Positions 17,546 through 26,301 of a stretch of DNA of 64,000 nucleotides are shown here, one piece after another. Under the pieces are notes generated by a model. It was given only the letters and a program-made list of their open reading frames with translations. It did no database searches and had not been told where the DNA came from. The first letter of the stretch is position 1, and every line of letters begins with the position of its first letter. Both the position numbers and the translations under genes were made by a program. The stretch spans positions 4,332,001-4,396,000 of the forward strand of contig NZ_CP041614.1 of assembly GCF_007197555.1 (NCBI RefSeq), read 5' to 3'. Source of the stretch: Shewanella psychropiezotolerans. Lineage in GTDB: Bacteria; Pseudomonadota; Gammaproteobacteria; Enterobacterales; Shewanellaceae.

Positions 17546-18694
17546 GTGTATTTTCTAGATCCTAGCCTGGCCCAACAGATTGTTGATCGCACAATGAAGA
17601 TCATTGGCCACAACATCAATGTGATGAATAATCGCGGCGTGATTTTAGGCTCTGGCGATCCCCATCGTATTGGCTCGACTCATGAAGGGGCGCTGTTAGC
17701 GATAAGCCAAAACCGTACAGTAGAGATCAATTCGGCTACCGCCGCCAATCTTCATGGGGTAAAAGCCGGTATTAACTTACCCCTGCATTATAAAGGTGAG
17801 ATCATCGGGGTTATCGGCATCACAGGTGAACCTGAAACCTTGCACAACTATGGCGAGTTATTAAAAATGACCGCCGAGATGATCGTCGAGCAAGCCAATT
17901 CCATAGAGCAGGCTCAATGGCAATATCGCCAGAAAGAAGAGTTTATTCTGCAGCTGATTAAATCAGACGCTGAGTTTTCACCTCAGCTCAAAGACTGGGC
18001 ACTGCAGCTCAATATCGAAATAGACGCCCCTCGTGTCGTCGCAGTAATTCAAGTCCAAGGGGATGAAGAGCAAACCTCGGCAAACTCGCTGCTGAAAAAA
18101 GTGCTCAACCTGCTAGAAAGTCCCTCACGTGGTAACTTAGTCGCCATGACCTCTATGACTGAATTGGTTATCTTAAAACCCGCGTTTTTGGATGGAAACA
18201 AATGGGATCCACACCTTGAGAGTCAACGTATCGACCAGCTTCTCACTCGCATTCCTGAAGAGTTGAATATCCGATTAAAAATAGCCCTGGGACACTTCTT
18301 TCCAGTCCCTGCCGATATCAGTCGCTCCTACATAACAGCACGAGAAACCTTAGCCTTAGGTCAACAACTTAGGCCCAATGAAAGCAAATATCTCTATGAA
18401 GACTTCTCGCTACTTGTATTACTCTCCGGACTCAGGGGAGATTGGCGGGGACAAGAACTAACAACACCCTATCAGACGCTCGTTAACGGGGATAAGAATG
18501 GTCAACTCAGTAAGACCTTAACCGCTTATTTGCAACACTTTGGTGATCTACAGCAGTGTGCTAATGAACTCTTTATCCATAGAAATACCTTAAGATATCG
18601 CCTGGATAAGATCCAACAACTCACTGGCGTCGATATTCAAACACTCGATGGCCTGCTTCAGCTATATCTGGGGCAGGTATTGAGTAAACAGTAA
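17546..18694 (+). CDS. cdaR: CdaR/SdaR-family sugar-diacid/glycerate utilisation regulator
   Basis: 382 aa. N-terminal putative sugar-diacid recognition domain (about residues 1-135) with NINVMNNRGVILGSGD, RIG...HEGALLAI and INLPLHYKGEIIGVIGITG, all very close to E. coli CdaR. C-terminal PucR-type helix-turn-helix (about 325-380) with CANELFIHRNTLRYRLDKIQ. In Shewanella this regulator type (SdaR) is assigned to glycerate utilisation; the GntP-family permease and glycerate kinase expected with it are 17.7 kb away at 36403-39038. GTG start by homology of the first residues (FLDPSLAQQIVDRTMKI). A hairpin-repeat array begins immediately after the stop. Confidence 0.87.
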   Translation: MYFLDPSLAQQIVDRTMKIIGHNINVMNNRGVILGSGDPHRIGSTHEGALLAISQNRTVEINSATAANLHGVKAGINLPLHYKGEIIGVIGITGEPETLHNYGELLKMTAEMIVEQANSIEQAQWQYRQKEEFILQLIKSDAEFSPQLKDWALQLNIEIDAPRVVAVIQVQGDEEQTSANSLLKKVLNLLESPSRGNLVAMTSMTELVILKPAFLDGNKWDPHLESQRIDQLLTRIPEELNIRLKIALGHFFPVPADISRSYITARETLALGQQLRPNESKYLYEDFSLLVLLSGLRGDWRGQELTTPYQTLVNGDKNGQLSKTLTAYLQHFGDLQQCANELFIHRNTLRYRLDKIQQLTGVDIQTLDGLLQLYLGQVLSKQ

Positions 18695-18696
18695 TT

Positions 18697-19040
18697 TGGC
18701 CTTCGAATGAAGGCTGATTACATTTTTTGTTTAGTTCATTTTGTTTTGCTTGTTCCTTCTCATCATTCCGGTAGAGCTTTTGAGCCGGAATCTGACCTCC
18801 ATGGATGGAGGAAATGCCAAATTTTGTATGGAACAAAATTGGCCGTGTGGGCTCTGCCAAAACATCTGACCCACATGGATGTGGGGAATGCCAGAAAATG
18901 TAGGGAACATTTTTGGCCATGTTTTGGAAGCTCTCAGCCGTATCTACACTGGGTGATTACAAGAAAGTTATCTCTTCGATTGAGCTTTTTATGTTCTTCT
19001 TCGTGTCCTCTGTGTGCTTCGTGGTGAATTGCTTTTGCCC
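18697..19040 (+). repeat. Composite hairpin-rich interspersed repeat, copy 1
   Basis: Begins GCCTTCGAATGAAGGC, then a CCGG...CCGGAAT hairpin, then two hairpin modules (18796-18843 and 18870-18917). Each module has a first stem (CCTCCAT/ATGGAGG; CCCACAT/ATGTGGG) and a second stem (GCCAAATTTTGT/ACAAAATTGGC; GCCAGAAAATGT/ACATTTTTGGC) with a common TGGAAC- or GGGAAC-type loop. It ends with a CTTCGTGTCCTCTGTG-type tail. Reading frames inside it are artefacts of the palindromes. Confidence 0.85.
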
Positions 19041-19465
19041 AAGGTTAGCTAGCCTTCGAATGAAGGCTGATTACATTTTCTTGTTGTTTGTATAACCGTC
19101 ATTCCGGTAGCTCTTTTGGGCCGGAATCTGACCTCCATGGATGGAGGAAATGTCGAATGATGTCTGGAACATTTTCGACCAGCAGTTGTTGGGTAGTGTA
19201 TTTGAAGGTCGACCCTTCATTGCAATCTATCGCTTCCCAGCGGGGGGATGTACTCTTGTTTTGAGAAAGTTCTGCGAAACGCCGCAAGCACTTCTGACCT
19301 CCAGGGATGGAGGAAATGCCAAATTTTGTATGGAACAAAATTGGCCCTGTGGGCTCTACCAAAACATCTGACCCACATGGATGTGGGGAATGCCAGAAAA
19401 TGTAGGGAACATTTTTGGCCATGTTTTGTAAGCTCGCAGCCGTATCTACAACTTGGTGGTTTACA
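19041..19465 (+). repeat. Composite hairpin-rich interspersed repeat, copy 2 (includes left 159-bp direct repeat)
   Basis: Starts with the same GCCTTCGAATGAAGGC and CCGGAAT hairpins. It has a variant module at 19132-19179 (second stem GTCGAATGATGT/ACATTTTCGAC), a GAAGGTCGACCCTTC-type hairpin, and two further modules from about 19298. The segment 19270-19428 appears identical to 25024-25182 on the far side of the RND cassette. The whole of 18695-19541 holds these repeats and the RND terminator, and no credible gene. Confidence 0.85.
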
Positions 19466-19506
19466 AGAATATTTGACCTTATTTGATACGCCCCCTTTGT
19501 TTCTTG

Positions 19507-19534
19507 AAATGGTGAGTTACTACACTCACCATTT
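19507..19534 (-). terminator. Terminator-like hairpin of the RND operon
   Basis: AAATGGTGAGT / ACTCACCATTT, 11-bp stem, 6-nt loop, just beyond the stop codon of the minus-strand RND gene. Only a short T-run follows on the minus strand. Confidence 0.6.
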
Positions 19535-19541
19535 TCAATGT

Positions 19542-22500
19542 TTACTTAGTTAACACGGCTTGCCTCTCATCAAACAAGGCGTCTGTAGATTTATTGAGAT
19601 TTTCTGCTAGAGCCAAATAGACTGCTGGTAACACAAATAGGGTAAAGATTGTGCCAATAAACATGCCTGCTACCAAAATAATACCAATACTATTCCTGGC
19701 TTCTGCGCCTGGTCCTGTCACTAAAACTAAAGGAAAGTGACCAAGTACTGTCGCAGCTGTTGTCATCAAAATAGGTCGTAACCTTAACTTTGCGCTATAT
19801 ACGACAGCGTCCAATTTTCGATACCCTTTTTGTTGAAGCTCATTCGCAAACTCTGTAATTAGTATTCCATTTTTAGCGACTAAGCCCACGAGAGTAATAA
19901 AACCGATTTGGGCGTAGATATTCATCGTTGTCATACCAAGAAACGAAAACGACATACCGCTAGCAAGAGCCAAAGGTACGGATCCGAGTAATACCACTAA
20001 TGGCGAACGAAAGCTGTTGAACTGTATAGCTAGAACCATGTAAACCATGAATAAAGAGATGGCAAGCACAGAGAATAAACTGTTTCCTTCTTGGCGTAGT
20101 TGACGAGAGCTGCCCGCATAATTCACTTGGTATCCTGGCGGTAATATCTCCTCTGCCTTTTGTTCCAGAATACTCAGCGCTTGATCAGGTGTTGTCCCTG
20201 GCACCAATCCACCTAAAACACGAAACGAGTTGAGTTGATTAAATCGGTTCGCGCTGCGTACGCTAGCGGTTTGCTCTAAGTTTGCGATACTACTTAAGGG
20301 TACAAAATCGCCATTCGGTGTTTTTATTTGTAGGGTGAGTAATGTTTCACTGCTATTTAGCTGTTGCTCCTCAATCATGGGGATCACACGATAGGCTCTA
20401 CCATCACTATCAAAACGTGTCACGTCTTGCTCTGACACCATCAATGATATTTGGTCTGTTACCGCTTTGGTTGTTAACCCCAAGTCCATCATTTTTGTAC
20501 TGTCAAACTCAAGTCGTGCATGAGGCATATCTAGCTTCAGGTCCGTATCAACAAACATGAATTTGCCACTTTTTTGCGCGGCCTCTAGCAGTGCATATGA
20601 ATACCTAAGCATATCGCTGTGACTATCTTGCGATTGAATGACCATTTCTACATCAAATTGCCCAGCCGTCGGCAGTGGCATCGGTGACGTTGGGTAAATT
20701 CTCAAGCCAGTGATTTCTTTGAGTGAAAAATAAATATTTTGTACAACATCTGAGGTTGAGTATGAGCGTTGGTCGTATGGAACGAAGTTAATGCCACTGA
20801 AACCGCCTGACTCAGTAAGGGTCTGCCATACCATGTCTATGCCTTCCATTTTCTCAATAGAGCTGACCGCCTTTTGCATAAATTGATTGCTATAGTCTAA
20901 AGAACCACCTGAAGGGGCTTCAGAAATAACAAATAGCGAACTTTGGTCTTCAACAGGAGCAAGCTCTTGCTGTGAAAATAGATAGAAAGGAACGATCAAA
21001 AGCGAAAGAACAAATGCTCCAGTCAATAGGGCTCGGTCATGAGAGAAAACACGATATAGTCCATTCTCATAACGCGCTGACAATCGATCGAATATCAGGT
21101 TGACCTTGTGCGTTAGGCGACTTTCTTTCCCCTTTTCTTGAGAGACGTAGGCGCTCATGATTGGCGATAAAGTAATAGCAACTATACCGGAAACAAGAAC
21201 AGCAATGGCTAACGTAAACGCGAACTCTTTAAATAGAGCACCAGACAAACCGCCGACAAAACCAATGGGGACAAATACTAAAGCCAAGGTGATTGTCATA
21301 GAGAAAATAGGGCGCAGCAGCTCTCTTGAGCTTATTAATGCAGCTTCAATTCGGCCTTTACCATTTCGCATATGACGTGCGACATTTTCTACGACGACAA
21401 TCGCATCATCGACAACCAGTCCTACAGATAAAACGATTGCCAAAATGGTCAGTAAATTAAGTGAGAAACCCGCTAGTAGCATCGCTGCGATACTGCCTAA
21501 AATTGAAATAGGAATCGTCACCAAAGGCACCAACGCCGTTCGAAATGATCCCATTAGCAACAGAATCACTACGCCTACCAGCAACACAGTTTCGACAAGA
21601 GTGGTGAAAATTTCCTTGAGTGCGTCTCGCATATATTGAGTGCCATCATAGCCAATGGTGATACTTGTTCCTTCTGGTAAGCGTGAATTAGTGACCACAA
21701 GTTGCTCGTATAATGCATCACCAATTGAAATTTCGTTCGAACCCGGTGACGTTACTATGCCGATAAAAACCGACTCACTAAGATTTAGGCGTGCAGAGTC
21801 GGTACCGCGATCCTCTCCAAGCTCTATACGAGCGAAATCGCTAAGGTAAATAAAAGTATCACCACTCTTTTTCACGATCATTTGGCGAAAATCATCGGCA
21901 CTTTGGTACAGTGCATTACTCATGATACTTATGTTTTGGCTAGCGCTTTCTACATGACCTAAAGAAGCGATAACATTGTTATCGATTAAAGCCTGATGAA
22001 CTTGATCGGCACCAATATTCAAACTTGCCATTTTCAGAGGATCGAGCCATACACGCATAGCCGGCTTGCGTCCACCAAGTACATCCGCACTTTGAACGCC
22101 AGGCACAGACGCAAACCAAGGTGTTACGTCGCGTTCTAAAAAGTCGGTGAGCTCTGCTCTGTCCATTGTAGTGCTAGAAACATTCAGATAAAAAGTGGCT
22201 CCTGGCCTGTCGACACGGGTAACAGAAACGCTTGGGTCTTGCACGCCATCTGGCAGTTCATAAGAGATCTGGCTGAGCCGTGAGTTAAGTTCAGCAAGCG
22301 CATTGGTGCTATTTTCGTTGAGCTTGAGCCATACCGTTACCTTACTCAGTCCTGCTGTTGTTGATGAATCGACGTAGTCGACGCCCGGAACACTCATTGC
22401 AACTCTTTCGATTGGTTCTGTAACGAAACCTTTTACGACATCAGCAGAGACACCAACATACTCAGTGGTGATGATAAGAGACGAACTTTCGATCTGGGGG

Positions 22501-22601
22501 AACTGCGAAATCGATAGTCGTTGTGATGCCATCAAACCGGCAATGATAATGATCAAAGAAATGACGATTGCTATAACTGGCTTTTTAACAAAGATATCCA
22601 C
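19542..22601 (-). CDS. RND (HAE1-type) multidrug efflux permease
   Basis: 1019 aa, the expected length of an AcrB/MexF-like inner-membrane proton-drug antiporter. N-terminal TM1 begins MDIFVKKPVIAIVISLIIIIAG. Large periplasmic loops follow, with a second half (TM7-12) after about residue 510. The TM4 proton-relay aspartates are intact (GLVVDDAIVVVENV), and GFITLVGLVAKNGILITEFAN is the usual TM10-11 signature. Divides its operon with the adaptor gene 22604-23752 (2-bp gap). No outer-membrane channel gene is adjacent, so it must borrow a TolC-like protein. The A+T-richer composition and flanking repeats suggest recent arrival. Confidence 0.92.
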   Translation of the reverse strand: MDIFVKKPVIAIVISLIIIIAGLMASQRLSISQFPQIESSSLIITTEYVGVSADVVKGFVTEPIERVAMSVPGVDYVDSSTTAGLSKVTVWLKLNENSTNALAELNSRLSQISYELPDGVQDPSVSVTRVDRPGATFYLNVSSTTMDRAELTDFLERDVTPWFASVPGVQSADVLGGRKPAMRVWLDPLKMASLNIGADQVHQALIDNNVIASLGHVESASQNISIMSNALYQSADDFRQMIVKKSGDTFIYLSDFARIELGEDRGTDSARLNLSESVFIGIVTSPGSNEISIGDALYEQLVVTNSRLPEGTSITIGYDGTQYMRDALKEIFTTLVETVLLVGVVILLLMGSFRTALVPLVTIPISILGSIAAMLLAGFSLNLLTILAIVLSVGLVVDDAIVVVENVARHMRNGKGRIEAALISSRELLRPIFSMTITLALVFVPIGFVGGLSGALFKEFAFTLAIAVLVSGIVAITLSPIMSAYVSQEKGKESRLTHKVNLIFDRLSARYENGLYRVFSHDRALLTGAFVLSLLIVPFYLFSQQELAPVEDQSSLFVISEAPSGGSLDYSNQFMQKAVSSIEKMEGIDMVWQTLTESGGFSGINFVPYDQRSYSTSDVVQNIYFSLKEITGLRIYPTSPMPLPTAGQFDVEMVIQSQDSHSDMLRYSYALLEAAQKSGKFMFVDTDLKLDMPHARLEFDSTKMMDLGLTTKAVTDQISLMVSEQDVTRFDSDGRAYRVIPMIEEQQLNSSETLLTLQIKTPNGDFVPLSSIANLEQTASVRSANRFNQLNSFRVLGGLVPGTTPDQALSILEQKAEEILPPGYQVNYAGSSRQLRQEGNSLFSVLAISLFMVYMVLAIQFNSFRSPLVVLLGSVPLALASGMSFSFLGMTTMNIYAQIGFITLVGLVAKNGILITEFANELQQKGYRKLDAVVYSAKLRLRPILMTTAATVLGHFPLVLVTGPGAEARNSIGIILVAGMFIGTIFTLFVLPAVYLALAENLNKSTDALFDERQAVLTK

Positions 22602-22603
22602 TG

Positions 22604-23752
22604 TTATTCTCCAACAATAGCTGCAACGAGTGGCGGCTCTTGTGGTAAAGCTCCTTCCCTTGAGCGAACCAACAAGCCTTCATAAAGTTTGAATGCGCCA
22701 GCCGCCGCAATTTTTTCACCTTCATGTACGCCTTCAGTGATTAGTTTCGATCCATTAATCTCTGAGATAACCTGTACGGGAACGCGTTTTGCCCGGTAAG
22801 CTCCGGGCTCATTGTCGAGTGCGATTAGCTTCATGACATATGAGCCATAAAGATCCTGATTAACAGAAATAACAGGGACTTGATATACCGTCTTGTTTTC
22901 ACTTATCGGAATGAGCACTTCCAATGGCATGTTTGGTGTGTAGGGGGCGAGGGTTCGGCTAATCTCTGCGCGATATCTCAGGCTACGAGTTGTCTCCGAT
23001 ATTTGTGTGTCTTTTGCTATGACTGTTGCCTGCTGGAAAGGCGATGTACCAAGAGAATCAATGTTTCTTGCTCGTATCTGAGAGCTTATGTCGAGCTCTG
23101 GGTAGAATTGTGGAACGCTAAAATCTACCCAGACTTTGTCACTGTCTCCAATAAACGTTGAAAGTACTTGGTTAGCAGAGACATAGTCGCCTAACTTGAT
23201 ATCATGAAGTCCTATTACCCCATCAAATGGCGCAATAACGGTCTTTTGTTTGATTGTGACTTGTAGTACCTCAATTTCAGATTGAATCACGATAAGGTCA
23301 GCGTAAGCTTGATCATATTGCTCTTGGCTAATCGATTTTTTTTCTAGCAAAGTTAGATAACGTTGAAGTACTGATTGAGCATGTTTTTTGCGTGCTTGTG
23401 CCGATTTTATTCTCGCGCGTTCTTCAGAAATATCGACCTGAAATAATAGATCTCCTCCATTAGCCTTTCCACCAGCTTGGAAACCAACAGAGGCAACTTT
23501 CCCCGACAGCTCCAGTGATAAATTAGATTGCAGTGGCGATGCCGCACTGCCAAGTACGCTGACAGTCGGTGTATGCTCCGAAACTTTTACGTAGGTGGCA
23601 TCGACGACTTCGTAGTGCTCAGGGAAGGAGGACGCTATATCTATTGCGACTTTTATTTGATTGTATTTGTAATACCCTAAACCACCTATAATCAAGGCTA
23701 AGCTTGATAGCACCCATAGCCAACCTACGAATGAAGACCTTTTCTTTTTCAT
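22604..23752 (-). CDS. RND efflux periplasmic adaptor (membrane fusion protein)
   Basis: About 382 aa from MKKKRSSFVGW. An in-frame ATG at 23794 exists, but it would put the coding region over the TetR-type operator at 23796-23808, so the inner start with TGGTGAT upstream is preferred. N-terminal membrane anchor (WLWVLSSLALIIGGLGYY), a lipoyl-like half (GKVASVGFQAGGKANGGDLLFQVD), an alpha-helical hairpin (about residues 95-160), the second lipoyl half (VIAPFDGVIGLHDIKLGDYV), then beta-barrel and membrane-proximal domains. It bridges the RND permease to an outer-membrane channel. Confidence 0.88.
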   Translation of the reverse strand: MKKKRSSFVGWLWVLSSLALIIGGLGYYKYNQIKVAIDIASSFPEHYEVVDATYVKVSEHTPTVSVLGSAASPLQSNLSLELSGKVASVGFQAGGKANGGDLLFQVDISEERARIKSAQARKKHAQSVLQRYLTLLEKKSISQEQYDQAYADLIVIQSEIEVLQVTIKQKTVIAPFDGVIGLHDIKLGDYVSANQVLSTFIGDSDKVWVDFSVPQFYPELDISSQIRARNIDSLGTSPFQQATVIAKDTQISETTRSLRYRAEISRTLAPYTPNMPLEVLIPISENKTVYQVPVISVNQDLYGSYVMKLIALDNEPGAYRAKRVPVQVISEINGSKLITEGVHEGEKIAAAGAFKLYEGLLVRSREGALPQEPPLVAAIVGE

Positions 23753-23780
23753 ATAATCACCACAAAAGTTTAAATAATCG

Positions 23781-23808
23781 CATTCGAATGACATTCGAAT
23801 AGTATTCG
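23781..23808. promoter_or_regulatory. Predicted TetR operator at the RND operon promoter
   Basis: CATTCGAATG palindrome at 23781-23790 followed by the palindrome CGAATAGTATTCG at 23796-23808, just before the adaptor start. The second is repeated as CGAATATTATTCG in front of the tetR gene. Confidence 0.65.
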
Positions 23809-24016
23809 GATTATGGATTGTTGGAATTTTTTGTCAAACTGAAAGGTTTAAGTTTCAAGCAATGGTGAGAGCAGGAAGGTAACTTTACTCTTTAAATATC
23901 AATCACTTTAAGACAGCATACTTGTGTTGAAATTATATTCATTGACAACCTTTTCGTATTCATAGCAGCTTATCCATAAAGATTGACTCAGGTAGGGAGA
24001 TTTATTAGCATTCACC

Positions 24017-24029
24017 CGAATATTATTCG
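24017..24029. promoter_or_regulatory. Predicted TetR operator at the tetR promoter
   Basis: CGAATATTATTCG, a perfect 13-bp palindrome 15 bp upstream of the tetR ATG. It differs at one central base from the site in front of the adaptor gene, which implies autoregulation and divergent control by one protein. Confidence 0.65.
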
Positions 24030-24043
24030 AATGAAGGTTCACT

Positions 24044-24769
24044 ATGCCAGCCCCTAAACACACTATCGCTGAACAAGAGAAGCTAATATTAGATGCTGCT
24101 GCACAATGTATTCTCGATACTTCGTTGATCGATTTTAAGATGTCGGCGATTGCTAAAAAAGCTGGTTTATCAATGGGCTCAGTTTATAAGCACATCCAAT
24201 CTAAAGAAGATGTATTGGTTGCCCTGTCTGTACGTCTTGATAGTCAAGCATCCAATGTTATTCGATTCATTCTTGCTCTACCCTATTCACTTCCAGCGAA
24301 GATCGTGGCAATTAATCTTGTGTCACAAGAATCAATGTATATTTATTCTTTTTCTTATCAGCTACTTACGATGATAAGTAGTAGAGATTTGCTAGCCAAA
24401 GCCTCTGATAAATGGCTAGCTAAATTATCTTTAGTGTCTACAGAAATTAGGTTTCAGTTTCAAGATGCGTTACGAGAGGCCGTAGGTTCAGAAGAATTAC
24501 TTTGTGAAGAGGAAGAAAAAGAAGCTCTGATTGAAGAGTTTATGCTGCTACATTGGGCCGTAAATATAGGCTCCCCTCAAATCCTTAACCACCCGCATGA
24601 GACTCATATAAATGAAGCTAAGGTAAACGTTAATGTACCGCTGACATTGGATCACCCATTAATGAGAGCGACTATCCGTATGACAAATTGCTACCCTTGG
24701 AAATACCCAGTGACACGAAAAGAGCTATCTGAAATTGAGCAAGTGCTCATCAAAAATGATTTACGATAG
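24044..24769 (+). CDS. TetR-family regulator of the RND pump
   Basis: 241 aa. N-terminal TetR helix-turn-helix (about residues 10-58): EKLILDAAAQCILD...MSAIAKKAGLSMGSVYKHIQSKEDVLVAL. The C-terminal ligand domain is not recognised. Divergent from the adaptor-permease operon, with matching palindromes at both promoters. Expected to repress the pump until a substrate binds. It is unusually long for a pump repressor of the AcrR type (about 210 aa). Confidence 0.85.
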   Translation: MPAPKHTIAEQEKLILDAAAQCILDTSLIDFKMSAIAKKAGLSMGSVYKHIQSKEDVLVALSVRLDSQASNVIRFILALPYSLPAKIVAINLVSQESMYIYSFSYQLLTMISSRDLLAKASDKWLAKLSLVSTEIRFQFQDALREAVGSEELLCEEEEKEALIEEFMLLHWAVNIGSPQILNHPHETHINEAKVNVNVPLTLDHPLMRATIRMTNCYPWKYPVTRKELSEIEQVLIKNDLR

Positions 24770-24974
24770 ATTTAGATTATTTCTTAATTTGACTGATTCT
24801 ACATCGATATTTTGTAGTCAATTATTTAATTGTTCGTTTTAGATACTCACAATAATACAGCGAGTAGATTTGCGATTGTAACTCAGAAATATCCAGTTAT
24901 GAGTTTGATCACTGGTAATCACAAGCCAAAAAATCTCAAACGAAGAGATGACTTTGAGATATGTTATTGAAGCT

Positions 24975-25975
24975 TGTACCTTCATTGTGATCTAACGCTT
25001 CCCAGCGGGGGTTATGTAGACACTTCTGCGAAACGCCGCAAGCACTTCTGACCTCCAGGGATGGAGGAAATGCCAAATTTTGTATGGAACAAAATTGGCC
25101 CTGTGGGCTCTACCAAAACATCTGACCCACATGGATGTGGGGAATGCCAGAAAATGTAGGGAACATTTTTGGCCATGTTTTGGAAGCTCGCAGCCGCATT
25201 ACACTGAGTTATTTTATCTCTTCGATTTAGCTCTTTATGCTCTTCTTCGTGTCCTCTGTGTACTCCGTGGTGAATTGCTTTTGCCCAAAGTTAGCTAGCC
25301 TTCGAATGCAGGCTTATTGCATTTTCTTGTTGTTAGTATAACCGTCATTCCGGTAGCTATTTGGGGCCGGAATCCAGTCTTGTATGTTGGGTAGTGTGTT
25401 TGAAGGTTGTACCTTCATAGCTACTTATCGCTTGCAGCGGGCTTTTATGCAGCTACTTCTGCGAGACGCCGTGAACACATCCGTGTGGGCTCTACCAAAA
25501 CATCCCTGTTTTGTAAGCTCTCAGCCGTATCTGCACTGAGGTTTTCACAAGCAACCTATCTCTTCAGTTTAGGTTTATTGATAATTCGATGCCCGAATTT
25601 GTAACTCACCACTGCCCCAAGGTTAGCTAGCCTTCGAATGAAGGCTGATTACATTTTCTTGTTGTTTGTATAACCGTTATTCCGGTAGCTCTTTTGGGCC
25701 GGAATCCAGTCTTGTATGTTGGGTAGTGTGTTTGAAGGTCGTACCTTCAATGTCACTTATAACCTGCGGCGGTGCAGTATAGGGATATACCAATGTCGTG
25801 AAGGCAGGATGCCTAAGAACGACCTTATGTGCAGATACTTCTGCGAGACGCTGGCTCTTGATTTCAAAAGAGTCCATCTATGGAAGCTCGCAGCCCATCT
25901 ACACAGGGTTATTCACAAGTAAGGTTTCTCTTCGATTGCAGCTTTATTATTAATTAAACTGTATTTTGAAGCCTG
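24975..25975 (+). repeat. Array of three composite hairpin-rich repeats (right flank of the RND cassette)
   Basis: Copy 3 (about 24975-25290) contains the right 159-bp direct repeat at 25024-25182. Copies 4 (about 25291-25620) and 5 (about 25625-25975) begin with GCCTTCGAATG(A/C)AGGC, carry the CCGG...CCGGAAT and GAAGGTCGTACCTTC hairpins, but have lost the CCTCC/GCCAAAT modules. All are in the same orientation as copies 1-2. The whole stretch 24770-26301 contains these repeats and the effector-gene leader (with a GAAGCCT/AGGCTTC hairpin at 25968-25989) and no convincing gene. Confidence 0.8.
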
Positions 25976-26301
25976 ATTAGCTAGGCTTCCATAGTTACTC
26001 AACCCTTCTGGCTCACATATACCTTGTGGAAACATTTTCCCGTAAAAAAGCTGTGATTATTTAGCTGATCGAAGAGGTTTACCCCTTTTTATGAAAGGCT
26101 AAATAACTATTTTAGCGGTATAAAGGGTATTCTTGTTTTCTCGAAAAATTAAAACCAGCAAGAATATAGTGGCTACATAATGTTGCAAGCTCAGCGTTTA
26201 ATACCAGCTAGATAGGTGGTATTATCCTCGTTTATCGAAAGTTACGACTCAATCTAGCAAATAAGTAATGGAACACTTTTGGGTTAACCCCCATACATTC
26301 A

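Noticed and set aside
18621..19553. Several 60-107 aa open frames on both strands within the hairpin repeats, some nearly identical to each other (also at 25080-25298 and 25407-25922)
   Set aside because: They recur because the repeats recur, run through palindromes on both strands, have no ribosome sites and no domain character. Treated as repeat artefacts.
23753..23794. Longer start for the RND adaptor (MSFECDYLN...)
   Set aside because: It would extend the coding region up to the predicted operator and add residues before the normal membrane anchor; the start at 23752 has a better site.
26281..26290. GGGTTAACCC palindrome before the effector gene as an operator
   Set aside because: A single short dyad with no second copy; too little to call.
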